This document shows positions 6,149 through 13,036 of a stretch of DNA of 18,762 nucleotides, piece after piece. A program made the translations under genes and the position numbers. Where the stretch lies: positions 1-18,762 of the forward strand of contig CAYFEQ010000015.1 in assembly GCA_964342155.1 (NCBI GenBank), given 5' to 3'. Origin of the DNA: GCA-2701705 sp964342155. GTDB taxonomy: Bacteria; Pseudomonadota; Gammaproteobacteria; GCA-002705445; GCA-002716945. Numbering within the stretch: the stretch's first letter is position 1; each line of letters opens with the position of its first letter. The notes under the pieces are model-generated. The model was not told the DNA's origin. It did no database searches and worked only from the letters and a program-made list of their open reading frames with translations.

Positions 6149-8026
6149 ATGAAGGAATATGGAGTAATTGTTATTGGTGGTGGTCATGCCGGATGCGAAG
6201 CGGCGCATGCTGCTGCGAGAGCAGGGGTTAAAACATTATTAATAACTATGAGAAAAGAATCCATTGGGCAAATGAGTTGTAACCCTGCCATAGGAGGCAT
6301 TGGTAAGTCTCATTTAGCAAGAGAGGTTGATGCATTAGACGGGCTAATGTGTAAAACAGCGGATAATTCGGCATTACAAAGAAGAACGCTCAATTCAAGA
6401 AAAGGACCAGCAGTCAGAGCAACAAGAATCCAAACCTGTCGGGATGCATACAAACAAAATATGCAAGCATATATTAATAACAGGGAAGAACTTGATGTTT
6501 TGGAAGCATCTGTTACATCACTAATAATAGATGGAAATACAACAAGAGGAGTTATTACTGATGATGGAAGAAAATATTATAGTATTTCTGTGATTATGAC
6601 AGTAGGAACTTTTCTTGGGGGCAAAATCCATATTGGAGAAAAAAGTTTTTCTGCTGGGAGAGCAGGAGATAAAGCATCAAATGATTTAGAAAAATTTTTT
6701 TTTGAACACCCTTTCAAAATTGGAAGACTAAAGACAGGAACACCACCGCGCATTAAAAAACACAGTATTAATTTCAGCAGGCTTGAAATTCAACATAGTG
6801 AGATAGGCCAGCCTCACATATCATATTTATATGATCACTATGGACTGGCATCCAAAAACATTAATCAAATACCATGTCACATCACATACACAAATAAAGA
6901 AACACACGGAATAATCAAAAACTCAAAAAAATTATCACCTATGTATAATGGCAAGATAAATTCAATAGGCCCTAGATATTGTCCTTCTATTGAAGATAAG
7001 GTTGAAAGGTTTGAAGACAAGGAATCCCATCAAATCTTTTTAGAACCTGAGACAAGCAGTGACGTTGAAATTTATCCTAATGGACTGTCAACTAGTCTCC
7101 CTGAAGAAATCCAACAAAAATTTCTTAGAACAATACAAGGATTAGAAAACTGTGAAATAAGTAAACCTGGTTACGCTATTGAATATAGTTATTTTGATCC
7201 TAGATCACTAGAGAACACTCTGGAGACAAAATATATTAAAAACTTATTTTTTGCTGGACAAATTAATGGCACAACTGGTTATGAGGAGGCAGCTGCTCAA
7301 GGCATTCTAGCAGGAATAAATGCTTCCCTTAAATTCAAAAACAAAGAAATGTGGTGTCCTACTAGAAAAGAGGCGTATTTAGGAGTTTTGGTAGACGACC
7401 TTGTAACTAGGGGTGTAATGGAGCCATATAGAATGTTTACTAGTAGAGCAGAATATAGACTACGTTTAAGAGAAGATAATGCCGATGAGAGACTAACTGA
7501 AAAAGGTTTTGAAATGGGCATTGTTTCCGGCCTAAGATTAAATTTATTTAAAAAGAAAATGGACAAAATTAGTCTAGAGAGCTCAAGGCTTGAAAAAATT
7601 CTTATACAGCCTGAGAGTAAAGTCAGCCATTATTTAAAAGATCAGCTTGGCGTAACACTCAAAAGAGCGCAGAGCTTAAAAAACTTGTTGAAAATGTCAA
7701 ACATTAGATATGAAGACATCACTAAGTTAGATTGCTTCGGCAAAACAGTTAATTCAGACATCGGCCATTTAGTTGCTAATAACGAGAGATATTCTGGGTA
7801 TCTAAAAAAACAAGAAGAGGAAGTACATCTTTTGGAGCAACAACAAGGGATGGTAATTCCTGAGGAATTAAAATATGAAGAAATAAGAGGACTGTCTAAT
7901 GAAGCGATTGAAAAGCTGTCTAAAATCAAACCAAAAAACATAGGCCAGGCAAGTAGGGTTTCTGGAGTGACTCCTTCGATAATTTCACTTTTGAGAATAC
8001 ATCTAAAAAAATGTAGCTTTAAGTAA
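6149..8026 (+). CDS. mnmG: tRNA uridine-5-carboxymethylaminomethyl modification FAD enzyme MnmG (GidA)
   Basis: FAD- and NADH-dependent partner of MnmE in U34 modification. The 625-residue product (E. coli 629) opens with the FAD-binding motif VIVIGGGHAGCEAA (GGGHAGCE at 10-17). It carries the family signatures SCNPAIGGIGKSHLAREVDALDG, GRLKTGTPPR and GPRYCPSIEDK, the second FAD-binding stretch FFAGQINGTTGYEEAAAQG, and the C-terminal helical MnmE-interaction domain (EIRGLSNEAIEKL). There is no gap between the mnmE stop and this ATG, indicating co-translation of the two enzyme subunits. About 50 bp of AT-rich DNA without a clear promoter separates it from rsmG. Confidence 0.98.
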   Translation: MKEYGVIVIGGGHAGCEAAHAAARAGVKTLLITMRKESIGQMSCNPAIGGIGKSHLAREVDALDGLMCKTADNSALQRRTLNSRKGPAVRATRIQTCRDAYKQNMQAYINNREELDVLEASVTSLIIDGNTTRGVITDDGRKYYSISVIMTVGTFLGGKIHIGEKSFSAGRAGDKASNDLEKFFFEHPFKIGRLKTGTPPRIKKHSINFSRLEIQHSEIGQPHISYLYDHYGLASKNINQIPCHITYTNKETHGIIKNSKKLSPMYNGKINSIGPRYCPSIEDKVERFEDKESHQIFLEPETSSDVEIYPNGLSTSLPEEIQQKFLRTIQGLENCEISKPGYAIEYSYFDPRSLENTLETKYIKNLFFAGQINGTTGYEEAAAQGILAGINASLKFKNKEMWCPTRKEAYLGVLVDDLVTRGVMEPYRMFTSRAEYRLRLREDNADERLTEKGFEMGIVSGLRLNLFKKKMDKISLESSRLEKILIQPESKVSHYLKDQLGVTLKRAQSLKNLLKMSNIRYEDITKLDCFGKTVNSDIGHLVANNERYSGYLKKQEEEVHLLEQQQGMVIPEELKYEEIRGLSNEAIEKLSKIKPKNIGQASRVSGVTPSIISLLRIHLKKCSFK

Positions 8027-8076
8027 CTGTTCTTTTAATAATTTTTAAAAAAGCTAACAAAATAATTAAGAAGTTT

Positions 8077-8727
8077 ATGGACAGAATCAGCAAACAGATA
8101 AATGATATTTTTGATTTTCTTAAATTTAATAAGTCAGAAAAAGTAACAGAAATGATGACTAAATACATAGAGCTCCTTTTTTCATGGCATAAGACACATA
8201 ATATAATTGGAACAAAAGATCCAATATATTTTATTAAAAGAGATATTTTTGATTCTATTGCCATGTGTAAACATCTACCTGATGGTAAACTGTTAGATGT
8301 GGGAACAGGGGGAGGAATCCCAGGACTTATAATTGCCATGGTAAAGAAAAATTCTAGCGTTGTCTTGCTGGATAAAAAAGAAAAACCAATAAGATTTTTG
8401 GAACAAATTAGATTGAAACTTGAAATAAAAAATATTGATATAGTGCATGAAAGTTATGAAAAATTTAAAGATAAAAAAGATATTTCCGCTATTGTACTGA
8501 AAAACTTTAGCAACAAAACCATTTCTAAAATGAGCTATAAAGATAAAGTGCTCGCTATAACAAGTATTGCCAGAACAAACCTTGGAACTAATCTCCCTGT
8601 TTATTTCCTCACTGGATCAAATGCTTTGTCCCTAAAAAACCAAACAAAAAAAAATAATATTTCTTTAAAAAAAATTGAAACGCCTTTTTTTGAAAAGAAC
8701 CGTTTTTTAGTTGAGAGTTTGACATGA
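8077..8727 (+). CDS. rsmG: 16S rRNA (guanine-N7) methyltransferase RsmG (GidB)
   Basis: S-adenosylmethionine-dependent methyltransferase that modifies G527 of 16S rRNA. The 216-residue protein (E. coli 207) has the helical N-terminus (LLFSWHKTHNIIGTKDP, 33-49) and the SAM motif KLLDVGTGGGIPGL (71-84), followed by LLDKKEKPIRFL (97-108). The later family motif SRAFAS is replaced by a divergent VLKNFSN (140-146). The YALKG segment is only partly recognisable as YFLTG, so the C-terminal half has drifted strongly. The ATG follows AAGAAG, a fair ribosome site. Its stop overlaps the parA start (ATGA). The position after mnmG is the standard mnmG-rsmG linkage. Confidence 0.9.
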   Translation: MDRISKQINDIFDFLKFNKSEKVTEMMTKYIELLFSWHKTHNIIGTKDPIYFIKRDIFDSIAMCKHLPDGKLLDVGTGGGIPGLIIAMVKKNSSVVLLDKKEKPIRFLEQIRLKLEIKNIDIVHESYEKFKDKKDISAIVLKNFSNKTISKMSYKDKVLAITSIARTNLGTNLPVYFLTGSNALSLKNQTKKNNISLKKIETPFFEKNRFLVESLT

Positions 8728-9488
8728 CGGAAATAGTCGCTGTTGTGAATCAAAAAGGAGGAGTTGGCAAAACAACCACTTGTATAAATTTAGCATCCTA
8801 CCTATCCAAAGCTAATAGAAAGACCCTTTTAATAGACTTAGACCCACAATCAAATGCTACACGTGGAAGCGGGATTAACCCACATCAGATCGAAAAATCT
8901 ATAAATGATATCTTATTAGATAATTCTAATTTCATAGAGGCCATTATTGACAAGCAAGAACTAGGATTTTCGCTTCTACCAGCCACTCCTGCGCTGACAG
9001 AATCGGAGGTTAAGCTCCTACAGTCAGAAGATAAGGAATTTACACTCAAAAAATCACTTACTGATAATCTGAAAAGTTATAAATATGTTTTGATTGATTG
9101 TCCCCCTTCATTAAATATATTAACCGTGAACGCTCTTACAGCATCAACTTCTTTGATAATCCCTGTTCAGTGTGAATTTTTTGCATTACAAGGATTGACA
9201 GAATTAATGACAACAATTGAGCACATTAAAACACGAGCAAACAAACAGTTGAAAATAAAAGGCATTCTTAGAACTATGTTTGATCCAAGAAATAATCTTG
9301 CCTTAGATGTTAGCAAACAACTTACGAAACACTTCAAAACACAAGTTTTTAAGACCATCATACCTCGTAACATTAGACTTGCAGAAGCACCAAGCCATGG
9401 GCAACCAATAGAAGAGTATGATGATTCATCTAAAGGTGCGTATGCATATATGTCGTTAGTTGGTGAAATTATTAAACAAGAAAATTAA
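8724..9488 (+). CDS. parA: Chromosome partitioning ATPase ParA (Soj)
   Basis: Deviant Walker ATPase that moves ParB-parS complexes and segregates the origin region. The 254-residue product starts MTEIVAVVNQ and has the signature-lysine Walker A KGGVGKTT (11-18). It also has LLIDLDPQSNAT (35-46), the Walker B region YVLIDCPPS, and the conserved IPRNIRLAEAPSHGQPI segment. It lacks the N-terminal helix-turn-helix of plasmid P1-type ParA, so it is the short chromosomal type. The ATG overlaps the rsmG stop by 4 bp. parB follows after 44 bp. A CACGTG-centred sequence resembling a parS site lies inside the gene at 8855-8870. Confidence 0.97.
   Translation: MTEIVAVVNQKGGVGKTTTCINLASYLSKANRKTLLIDLDPQSNATRGSGINPHQIEKSINDILLDNSNFIEAIIDKQELGFSLLPATPALTESEVKLLQSEDKEFTLKKSLTDNLKSYKYVLIDCPPSLNILTVNALTASTSLIIPVQCEFFALQGLTELMTTIEHIKTRANKQLKIKGILRTMFDPRNNLALDVSKQLTKHFKTQVFKTIIPRNIRLAEAPSHGQPIEEYDDSSKGAYAYMSLVGEIIKQEN
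8855..8870. promoter_or_regulatory. parS: Possible parS-like site inside parA
   Basis: TGCTACACGTGGAAGC contains the parS core CACGTG with C/G-side flanks. It matches TGTTCCACGTGGAACA at 12 of 16 positions. I found no better match on reading the window. The mismatches break the symmetry of the outer arms, and the bases encode a normal ParA segment (NATRGSG), so this may be only a coding coincidence. Confidence 0.2.
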
Positions 9489-9532
9489 GACCTCACTATA
9501 CTTATTTTTGATAGCAAGTTATATTTAATACT

Positions 9533-10423
9533 ATGGTAAAAAGAAAAGCTTTAGGTGCTGGTCTTGAAGCATTGTTGAGTGATAAGCAGGGCACAAATAA
9601 TAAAAAGTCTGTTCAAAAAACACCAGATAATAAAAAAAAATCTGGGCAAGAAATAGTTAAGATACCATTAGAAAAAATATCTAGAAATCCAAACCAACCC
9701 AGAAAAAAGTTTAGAGAAGAAGGCTTAATCTCATTAGGAAATTCTATTAAAGAAAATGGGATGATTGCGCCAATACTTGTAAGAGAAATTGAGGAAGGTT
9801 ATGAATTAGTCGCTGGCGAAAGAAGGTGGAGAGCATTACAACACATTAGGCTAGACACAATTGATGCGATAGTCATAAACACCGATGAAAAGAATTCAGC
9901 TCTTCTTGCGTTAGTTGAAAATATCCAGCGTGAACAATTAAATGTAATTGAGGAAGCAGAAGCTTTAGAGAAACTTCAAAAAGGTTTCGGTATGAGCCAT
10001 AATGAAATTGCTCAATTTTCAGGAAAATCAAGATCACATATTGCAAATATTTTAAGACTTAACATGCTTTCTGAATTTGTAAAGTCTAAACTGCTCGAAG
10101 GTCTGATTGAAATGGGTCACGCCAGAGCTGTTTTATCATTATCTGATAAGGACCAAGAAAAAATAATAAACCAAGCCATAAAGAACCATTTATCAGTCAG
10201 GGAGGTTGAGAATTTATTTAAAAAATTTTCAGAAAGCAGTCCTAGAACTGGAAATAACAACAAAGATCCTGACACAACTATTCTTGAAAGAGAATTATCT
10301 GATATTTTGGGTACAGATATACAGCTTATTTCAAGAAGAGACGGTAAAGGAAAGATGATTATAAAATATAATACGCTTGATCAACTGCAAGGAATAATAA
10401 ATAAAATAAAATCTAACAAATAA
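9533..10423 (+). CDS. parB: Chromosome partitioning protein ParB
   Basis: CTP-dependent clamp that loads at parS sites and spreads along origin-proximal DNA. The 296-residue protein starts MVKRKALGAGLEALL, the short ParA-stimulating N-terminal motif. A lysine-rich linker follows, then the ParB/Srx domain from about 41 with IPLEKISRNPNQPRKKF, GERRWRAL (95-102) and ENIQREQLNVIEEA (129-142). The helix-turn-helix region is about 153-175 (MSHNEIAQFSGKSRSHIANILRL), then MGHARA (194-199). The C-terminal dimerisation region ends in lysines. It lies 44 bp after parA with no obvious promoter of its own. The 102 bp after it contain the atp operon promoter and no clear terminator. Confidence 0.97.
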   Translation: MVKRKALGAGLEALLSDKQGTNNKKSVQKTPDNKKKSGQEIVKIPLEKISRNPNQPRKKFREEGLISLGNSIKENGMIAPILVREIEEGYELVAGERRWRALQHIRLDTIDAIVINTDEKNSALLALVENIQREQLNVIEEAEALEKLQKGFGMSHNEIAQFSGKSRSHIANILRLNMLSEFVKSKLLEGLIEMGHARAVLSLSDKDQEKIINQAIKNHLSVREVENLFKKFSESSPRTGNNNKDPDTTILERELSDILGTDIQLISRRDGKGKMIIKYNTLDQLQGIINKIKSNK

Positions 10424-10447
10424 AACTGTTTTCACTAACTATATAAA

Positions 10448-10476
10448 TTGAACTAACACGCATACTGACTTATACT
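10448..10476 (+). promoter_or_regulatory. Predicted sigma-70 promoter of the atp operon
   Basis: TTGAAC (10448-10453) is separated by exactly 17 bases from TATACT (10471-10476), each five of six or better to consensus in the key positions. Transcription would start near 10483, about 43 bases before the atpI start. It lies in the largest gap between parB and the ATP synthase genes, where a major operon promoter is expected. It is the best-looking promoter in the window. Confidence 0.65.
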
Positions 10477-10481
10477 TACAT

Positions 10482-10498
10482 TAGCCATAGAGGCTATG
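10482..10498 (+). other. Small inverted repeat at predicted 5' end of atp mRNA
   Basis: TAGCC (10482-10486) pairs with GGCTA (10492-10496) around a five-base loop. The overlapping CATAG/CTATG (10486-10490 and 10494-10498) offers an alternative hairpin. It would lie at the extreme 5' end of a transcript starting near 10483. The stems are short and no U-run follows, so it is not a terminator for parB. Confidence 0.3.
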
Positions 10499-10525
10499 AT
10501 TTCTTGCACATGGTAAATATCGAAA

Positions 10526-10876
10526 GTGTTAAGAGTAATCTTGTATCAGGTCGCAATTTCATTGGCAATTGCGCTTGTTTTTCTGGGCACTGGCTCAGTT
10601 GAAATATTGTCCTCATTTTTTGGAGGATCATTATCAATTTTAAATACTCTACTCTTAGCAAAAGGTGTTAACGATGCAGCTGAGGCTGCCAAGAAACAAG
10701 AAAAAGACAGAAGTGCTTTTTTACTTTTTAAAAGTTTATTTGTAAGAATTGCAATAATCTTAATAGGTTTCTATGTAGGAATAGTCTATTTAGTATTAGA
10801 GGCACTACAAATTTTGGTCGCATTTGCACTGGCACAAATTGGATATGTCTTTTATAAAACTAAATATATTTATTGA
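10526..10876 (+). CDS. atpI: ATP synthase assembly protein AtpI (subunit I)
   Basis: Small membrane protein encoded at the head of atp operons, thought to help c-ring assembly. The 116-residue product has four likely membrane segments (about 7-25, 27-46, 66-90, 92-110) split by a charged cytoplasmic stretch, DAAEAAKKQEKDRS. Sequence conservation in this family is weak; the call rests on topology, length and position before atpB. The start is uncertain. GTG at 10526 is the longest frame but has a poor ribosome site. TTG at 10541 follows AAGAG at good spacing. The ATG at 10510 is out of frame. The stop is 17 bp before the preferred atpB ATG. Confidence 0.85.
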   Translation: MLRVILYQVAISLAIALVFLGTGSVEILSSFFGGSLSILNTLLLAKGVNDAAEAAKKQEKDRSAFLLFKSLFVRIAIILIGFYVGIVYLVLEALQILVAFALAQIGYVFYKTKYIY

Positions 10877-10893
10877 AGGTTTATAATAGTAGT

Positions 10894-11670
10894 ATGAGTG
10901 AAGCCCCGGCAACAGATAATCCTGTAGGGTACATATCGCACCACTTAGAACCATTAGCTGTAGGCACTGGTTTTTGGACATTTAATCTAGACAGCATATT
11001 TTTTGCTGTATTGATTGCTGTTGTAGTTATGTTGATTAGCTATAGAGTGGGCAGGAATATAACTACCTCTTCACCAGAAGGTATCCAAAACGTTCTAGAA
11101 ACATTAATAGAATTTGTCAACAACCTTGTTAAAGAGGCTTTCCCGAAACCAAATAAGCTGGTTGGCCCACTTGGCCTAACAATTTTTGTTTGGGTATTTT
11201 TGATGAATGCCATGGATTTAATTCCTGTTGACCTGCTACCAAAGATTGCAAGTCTCTTTGGAATACATTATTTAAAAGTTGTTCCAACCACTGACCCTCA
11301 CACTACTTTTGCATTATCATTGACTGTTTTTGCATTATGCATTTATTACAATATAAGTATAAAAGGGGCTGGAGGTTACTTAAAATCATTTATGGTCCAT
11401 CCATTTGGTATTTGGTTGGCCCCAATTAATTTTATTTTAACTTTGGTGGAAGAATTAGCAAAACCATTAAGCTTGGCATTAAGATTGTTTGGCAATATGT
11501 TTACCGGAGAATTGGTATTTTTATTAATAGCATTACTCCCTTGGTACATAATCCCCTTACCTGGGAGTTTATGGGCAATCTTTCATATATTGGTAATTAC
11601 ATTACAAGCATTTATTTTTATGGTTTTAACAATCATGTATATAAGTTTAGCGTCGGAGGAACCACATTAA
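10894..11670 (+). CDS. atpB: ATP synthase Fo subunit a
   Basis: Membrane stator subunit that forms the ion half-channels against the c-ring. The 258-residue protein from the ATG at 10894 starts MSEAPATDNPVGYISHHL, matching the E. coli N-terminal pattern. It contains GLTIFVWVFLMNAMDLIPVDLLP, the essential arginine R197 in LSLALRLFGNM, E206 in the following GEL, and the C-terminal ITLQAFIFMVLTIMYISLASEE. An in-frame TTG at 10873, overlapping the atpI stop, would add seven residues; the ATG fits the family better although GAAGG lies 14 bases upstream. The TAA stop is directly followed by a run of eight T before the atpE ribosome site. Confidence 0.97.
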   Translation: MSEAPATDNPVGYISHHLEPLAVGTGFWTFNLDSIFFAVLIAVVVMLISYRVGRNITTSSPEGIQNVLETLIEFVNNLVKEAFPKPNKLVGPLGLTIFVWVFLMNAMDLIPVDLLPKIASLFGIHYLKVVPTTDPHTTFALSLTVFALCIYYNISIKGAGGYLKSFMVHPFGIWLAPINFILTLVEELAKPLSLALRLFGNMFTGELVFLLIALLPWYIIPLPGSLWAIFHILVITLQAFIFMVLTIMYISLASEEPH

Positions 11671-11685
11671 TTTTTTTTAAGAGGA
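11671..11685 (+). promoter_or_regulatory. U-run plus strong ribosome binding site of atpE
   Basis: Eight T (11671-11678) lead into AAGAGGA (11679-11685), six bases before the atpE ATG. Subunit c is needed in many copies per complex, and the E. coli atpE leader is known for a U-rich translational enhancer before its Shine-Dalgarno sequence. The same logic is inferred here. Confidence 0.5.
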
Positions 11686-11691
11686 TATAGT

Positions 11692-11988
11692 ATGGAAAAT
11701 ACACTTACACCAGAAATGATAACTCAAATATACTCATCAACTAGTTTAGGAGTATCAATCATGCTTGCAGCAGCAGGTTTTGGTTCTGCAATTGGTTGGG
11801 GGTTGATTTGTATGAAATATATTGAAGGAATAGCAAGACAACCAGAAATGTTACCTGCACTGAGAATACAAATGTTTATCACAGCAGGCTTAATGGAGTC
11901 TTTTCCTTTTATTGTTCTTGCATTTGCAATGTTTTTTGTTTTTGCGAATCCATTTATTGGTGCTGCAAAAGCTGCAATCGGTGCATGA
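11692..11988 (+). CDS. atpE: ATP synthase Fo subunit c
   Basis: Ring-forming proteolipid that carries ions through Fo. The 98-residue hairpin has helix 1 (about 18-42, glycine/alanine-rich AAAGFGSAIGWG), the polar loop ARQPE (48-52) and helix 2 (about 58-85). The ion-binding carboxylate is E69 in GLMESFPF, where E. coli has D61-A62; here it is Glu followed by Ser. The position equivalent to the sodium-ligand Gln of Ilyobacter is Trp36. The ending FANPFIG resembles Pseudomonas and Vibrio c subunits but runs seven to eight residues longer, and the N-terminus is also longer than the 79-residue E. coli protein. A strong ribosome site precedes it. Confidence 0.97.
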   Translation: MENTLTPEMITQIYSSTSLGVSIMLAAAGFGSAIGWGLICMKYIEGIARQPEMLPALRIQMFITAGLMESFPFIVLAFAMFFVFANPFIGAAKAAIGA

Positions 11989-12013
11989 AACATAAGGTTA
12001 TAGGAGAGAAGAA

Positions 12014-12484
12014 ATGAATGTGACAGCAACACTTTTTGGTCAGATGCTCACCTTCATTATTTTCGTTTGGTTTATCAAACGATTTTTGTGGGAGCCATTA
12101 ACACAGGCAATGGAAGAAAGGTCTAAAAAAATTGCTGATGGGCTTGTCTCTGCGGAGTTAGGACAAAAAAAAATGGAACAAGCAGAAACTGACTATAAAG
12201 AAATAGTTAGTGATGCAAAAAAGAAGGCCTCAGAAATCATTGATCAAGCTAAGCATCAACACAGTTCTATAGTAGAAGAGGCTCGTGAAAATGCGAAAAA
12301 AGAAGCAGATAAAGTAACTTTGGCATCAAATCAACAAATACAACAAGAAATTAATGCTGCAAAGGAGAAATTAAAAAAGGATGTTGCAAAGCTGTCTGTA
12401 CAATGTGCAGAAAAAATAATAAATAAAGAAATTGATGAAAAGAAACATAAAGAAATTTTTGATGAATCCCTTAAGAGGTTTTAA
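12014..12484 (+). CDS. atpF: ATP synthase Fo subunit b
   Basis: Peripheral stalk subunit linking subunit a to F1 through the delta subunit. The 156 residues equal the E. coli length. An N-terminal membrane helix (about 5-25, TLFGQMLTFIIFVWFI) is followed by the conserved WEPLTQAMEERSKKI and a long charged coiled coil rich in Lys, Glu and Ala (about 45-140). A good ribosome site (AGGAGAG) precedes the ATG, 25 bp after atpE. The last codons contain AAGAGG, which serves atpH two bases beyond the stop. Confidence 0.97.
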   Translation: MNVTATLFGQMLTFIIFVWFIKRFLWEPLTQAMEERSKKIADGLVSAELGQKKMEQAETDYKEIVSDAKKKASEIIDQAKHQHSSIVEEARENAKKEADKVTLASNQQIQQEINAAKEKLKKDVAKLSVQCAEKIINKEIDEKKHKEIFDESLKRF

Positions 12485-12486
12485 GC

Positions 12487-13023
12487 ATGTCTGATAATCA
12501 TACATATGCTAGACCTTATGCAGAAGCTGCATTCAAAACAGCTTTAGACGACAATAATCTAGAAAGTTGGAAAGATTGTTTGGAAATAATATCAGCAATA
12601 ATATCTGATATGAGCGTGAAAGCAATTCTCGCTAACCCAAAAATATCTAATGATAAGCGAATGGAGTTTTTGGAAAGTTTTTTACCAAAAAAAACTAACA
12701 CTAAAATAACTCATTTTCTGAGTATTTTACTACAAACAAAGAGAATCTTTGTGGCAAAAGAAATATTTGAAATCTATAATTCTTTGGAAGAAAAACACAG
12801 CAATGTAAAACTTGTTTATGTAGAAACACCATTTAAATTATCATCAGAAGAAATCAAAGGTTTAAAAAATAAATTTGAAAAAGAATATAAATCAAAAATT
12901 GAAATAAAATCTATCTTATCTAAAGAATTGATTGCTGGCATGAGAATTAGGATAGATGATCAAGTAAGAGATTTTAGCGCTAAGAGCTATTTGTCTCAAT
13001 TACAAGACCAGCTTATTTGCTAA
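12487..13023 (+). CDS. atpH: ATP synthase F1 subunit delta
   Basis: Caps the F1 head and joins it to the b-subunit stalk. The 178-residue protein (E. coli 177) begins with the family-typical ARPYAEAAFKTA and a helical N-terminal domain (ILANPKISNDKRMEFL). It ends with the conserved IEIKSILSKELIAGMRIRIDDQVRDFSAKSYLSQL, the usual delta C-terminus. It starts two bases after atpF and ends 13 bp before atpA, within the standard atp order. Confidence 0.96.
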   Translation: MSDNHTYARPYAEAAFKTALDDNNLESWKDCLEIISAIISDMSVKAILANPKISNDKRMEFLESFLPKKTNTKITHFLSILLQTKRIFVAKEIFEIYNSLEEKHSNVKLVYVETPFKLSSEEIKGLKNKFEKEYKSKIEIKSILSKELIAGMRIRIDDQVRDFSAKSYLSQLQDQLIC

Positions 13024-13036
13024 AGAAGGAAAGAGT

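Noticed and set aside
10510..10602. ATG-started 30-codon frame overlapping the atpI start
   Set aside because: It is out of frame with atpI and has no recognisable content. A leader-peptide role is possible but unsupported.
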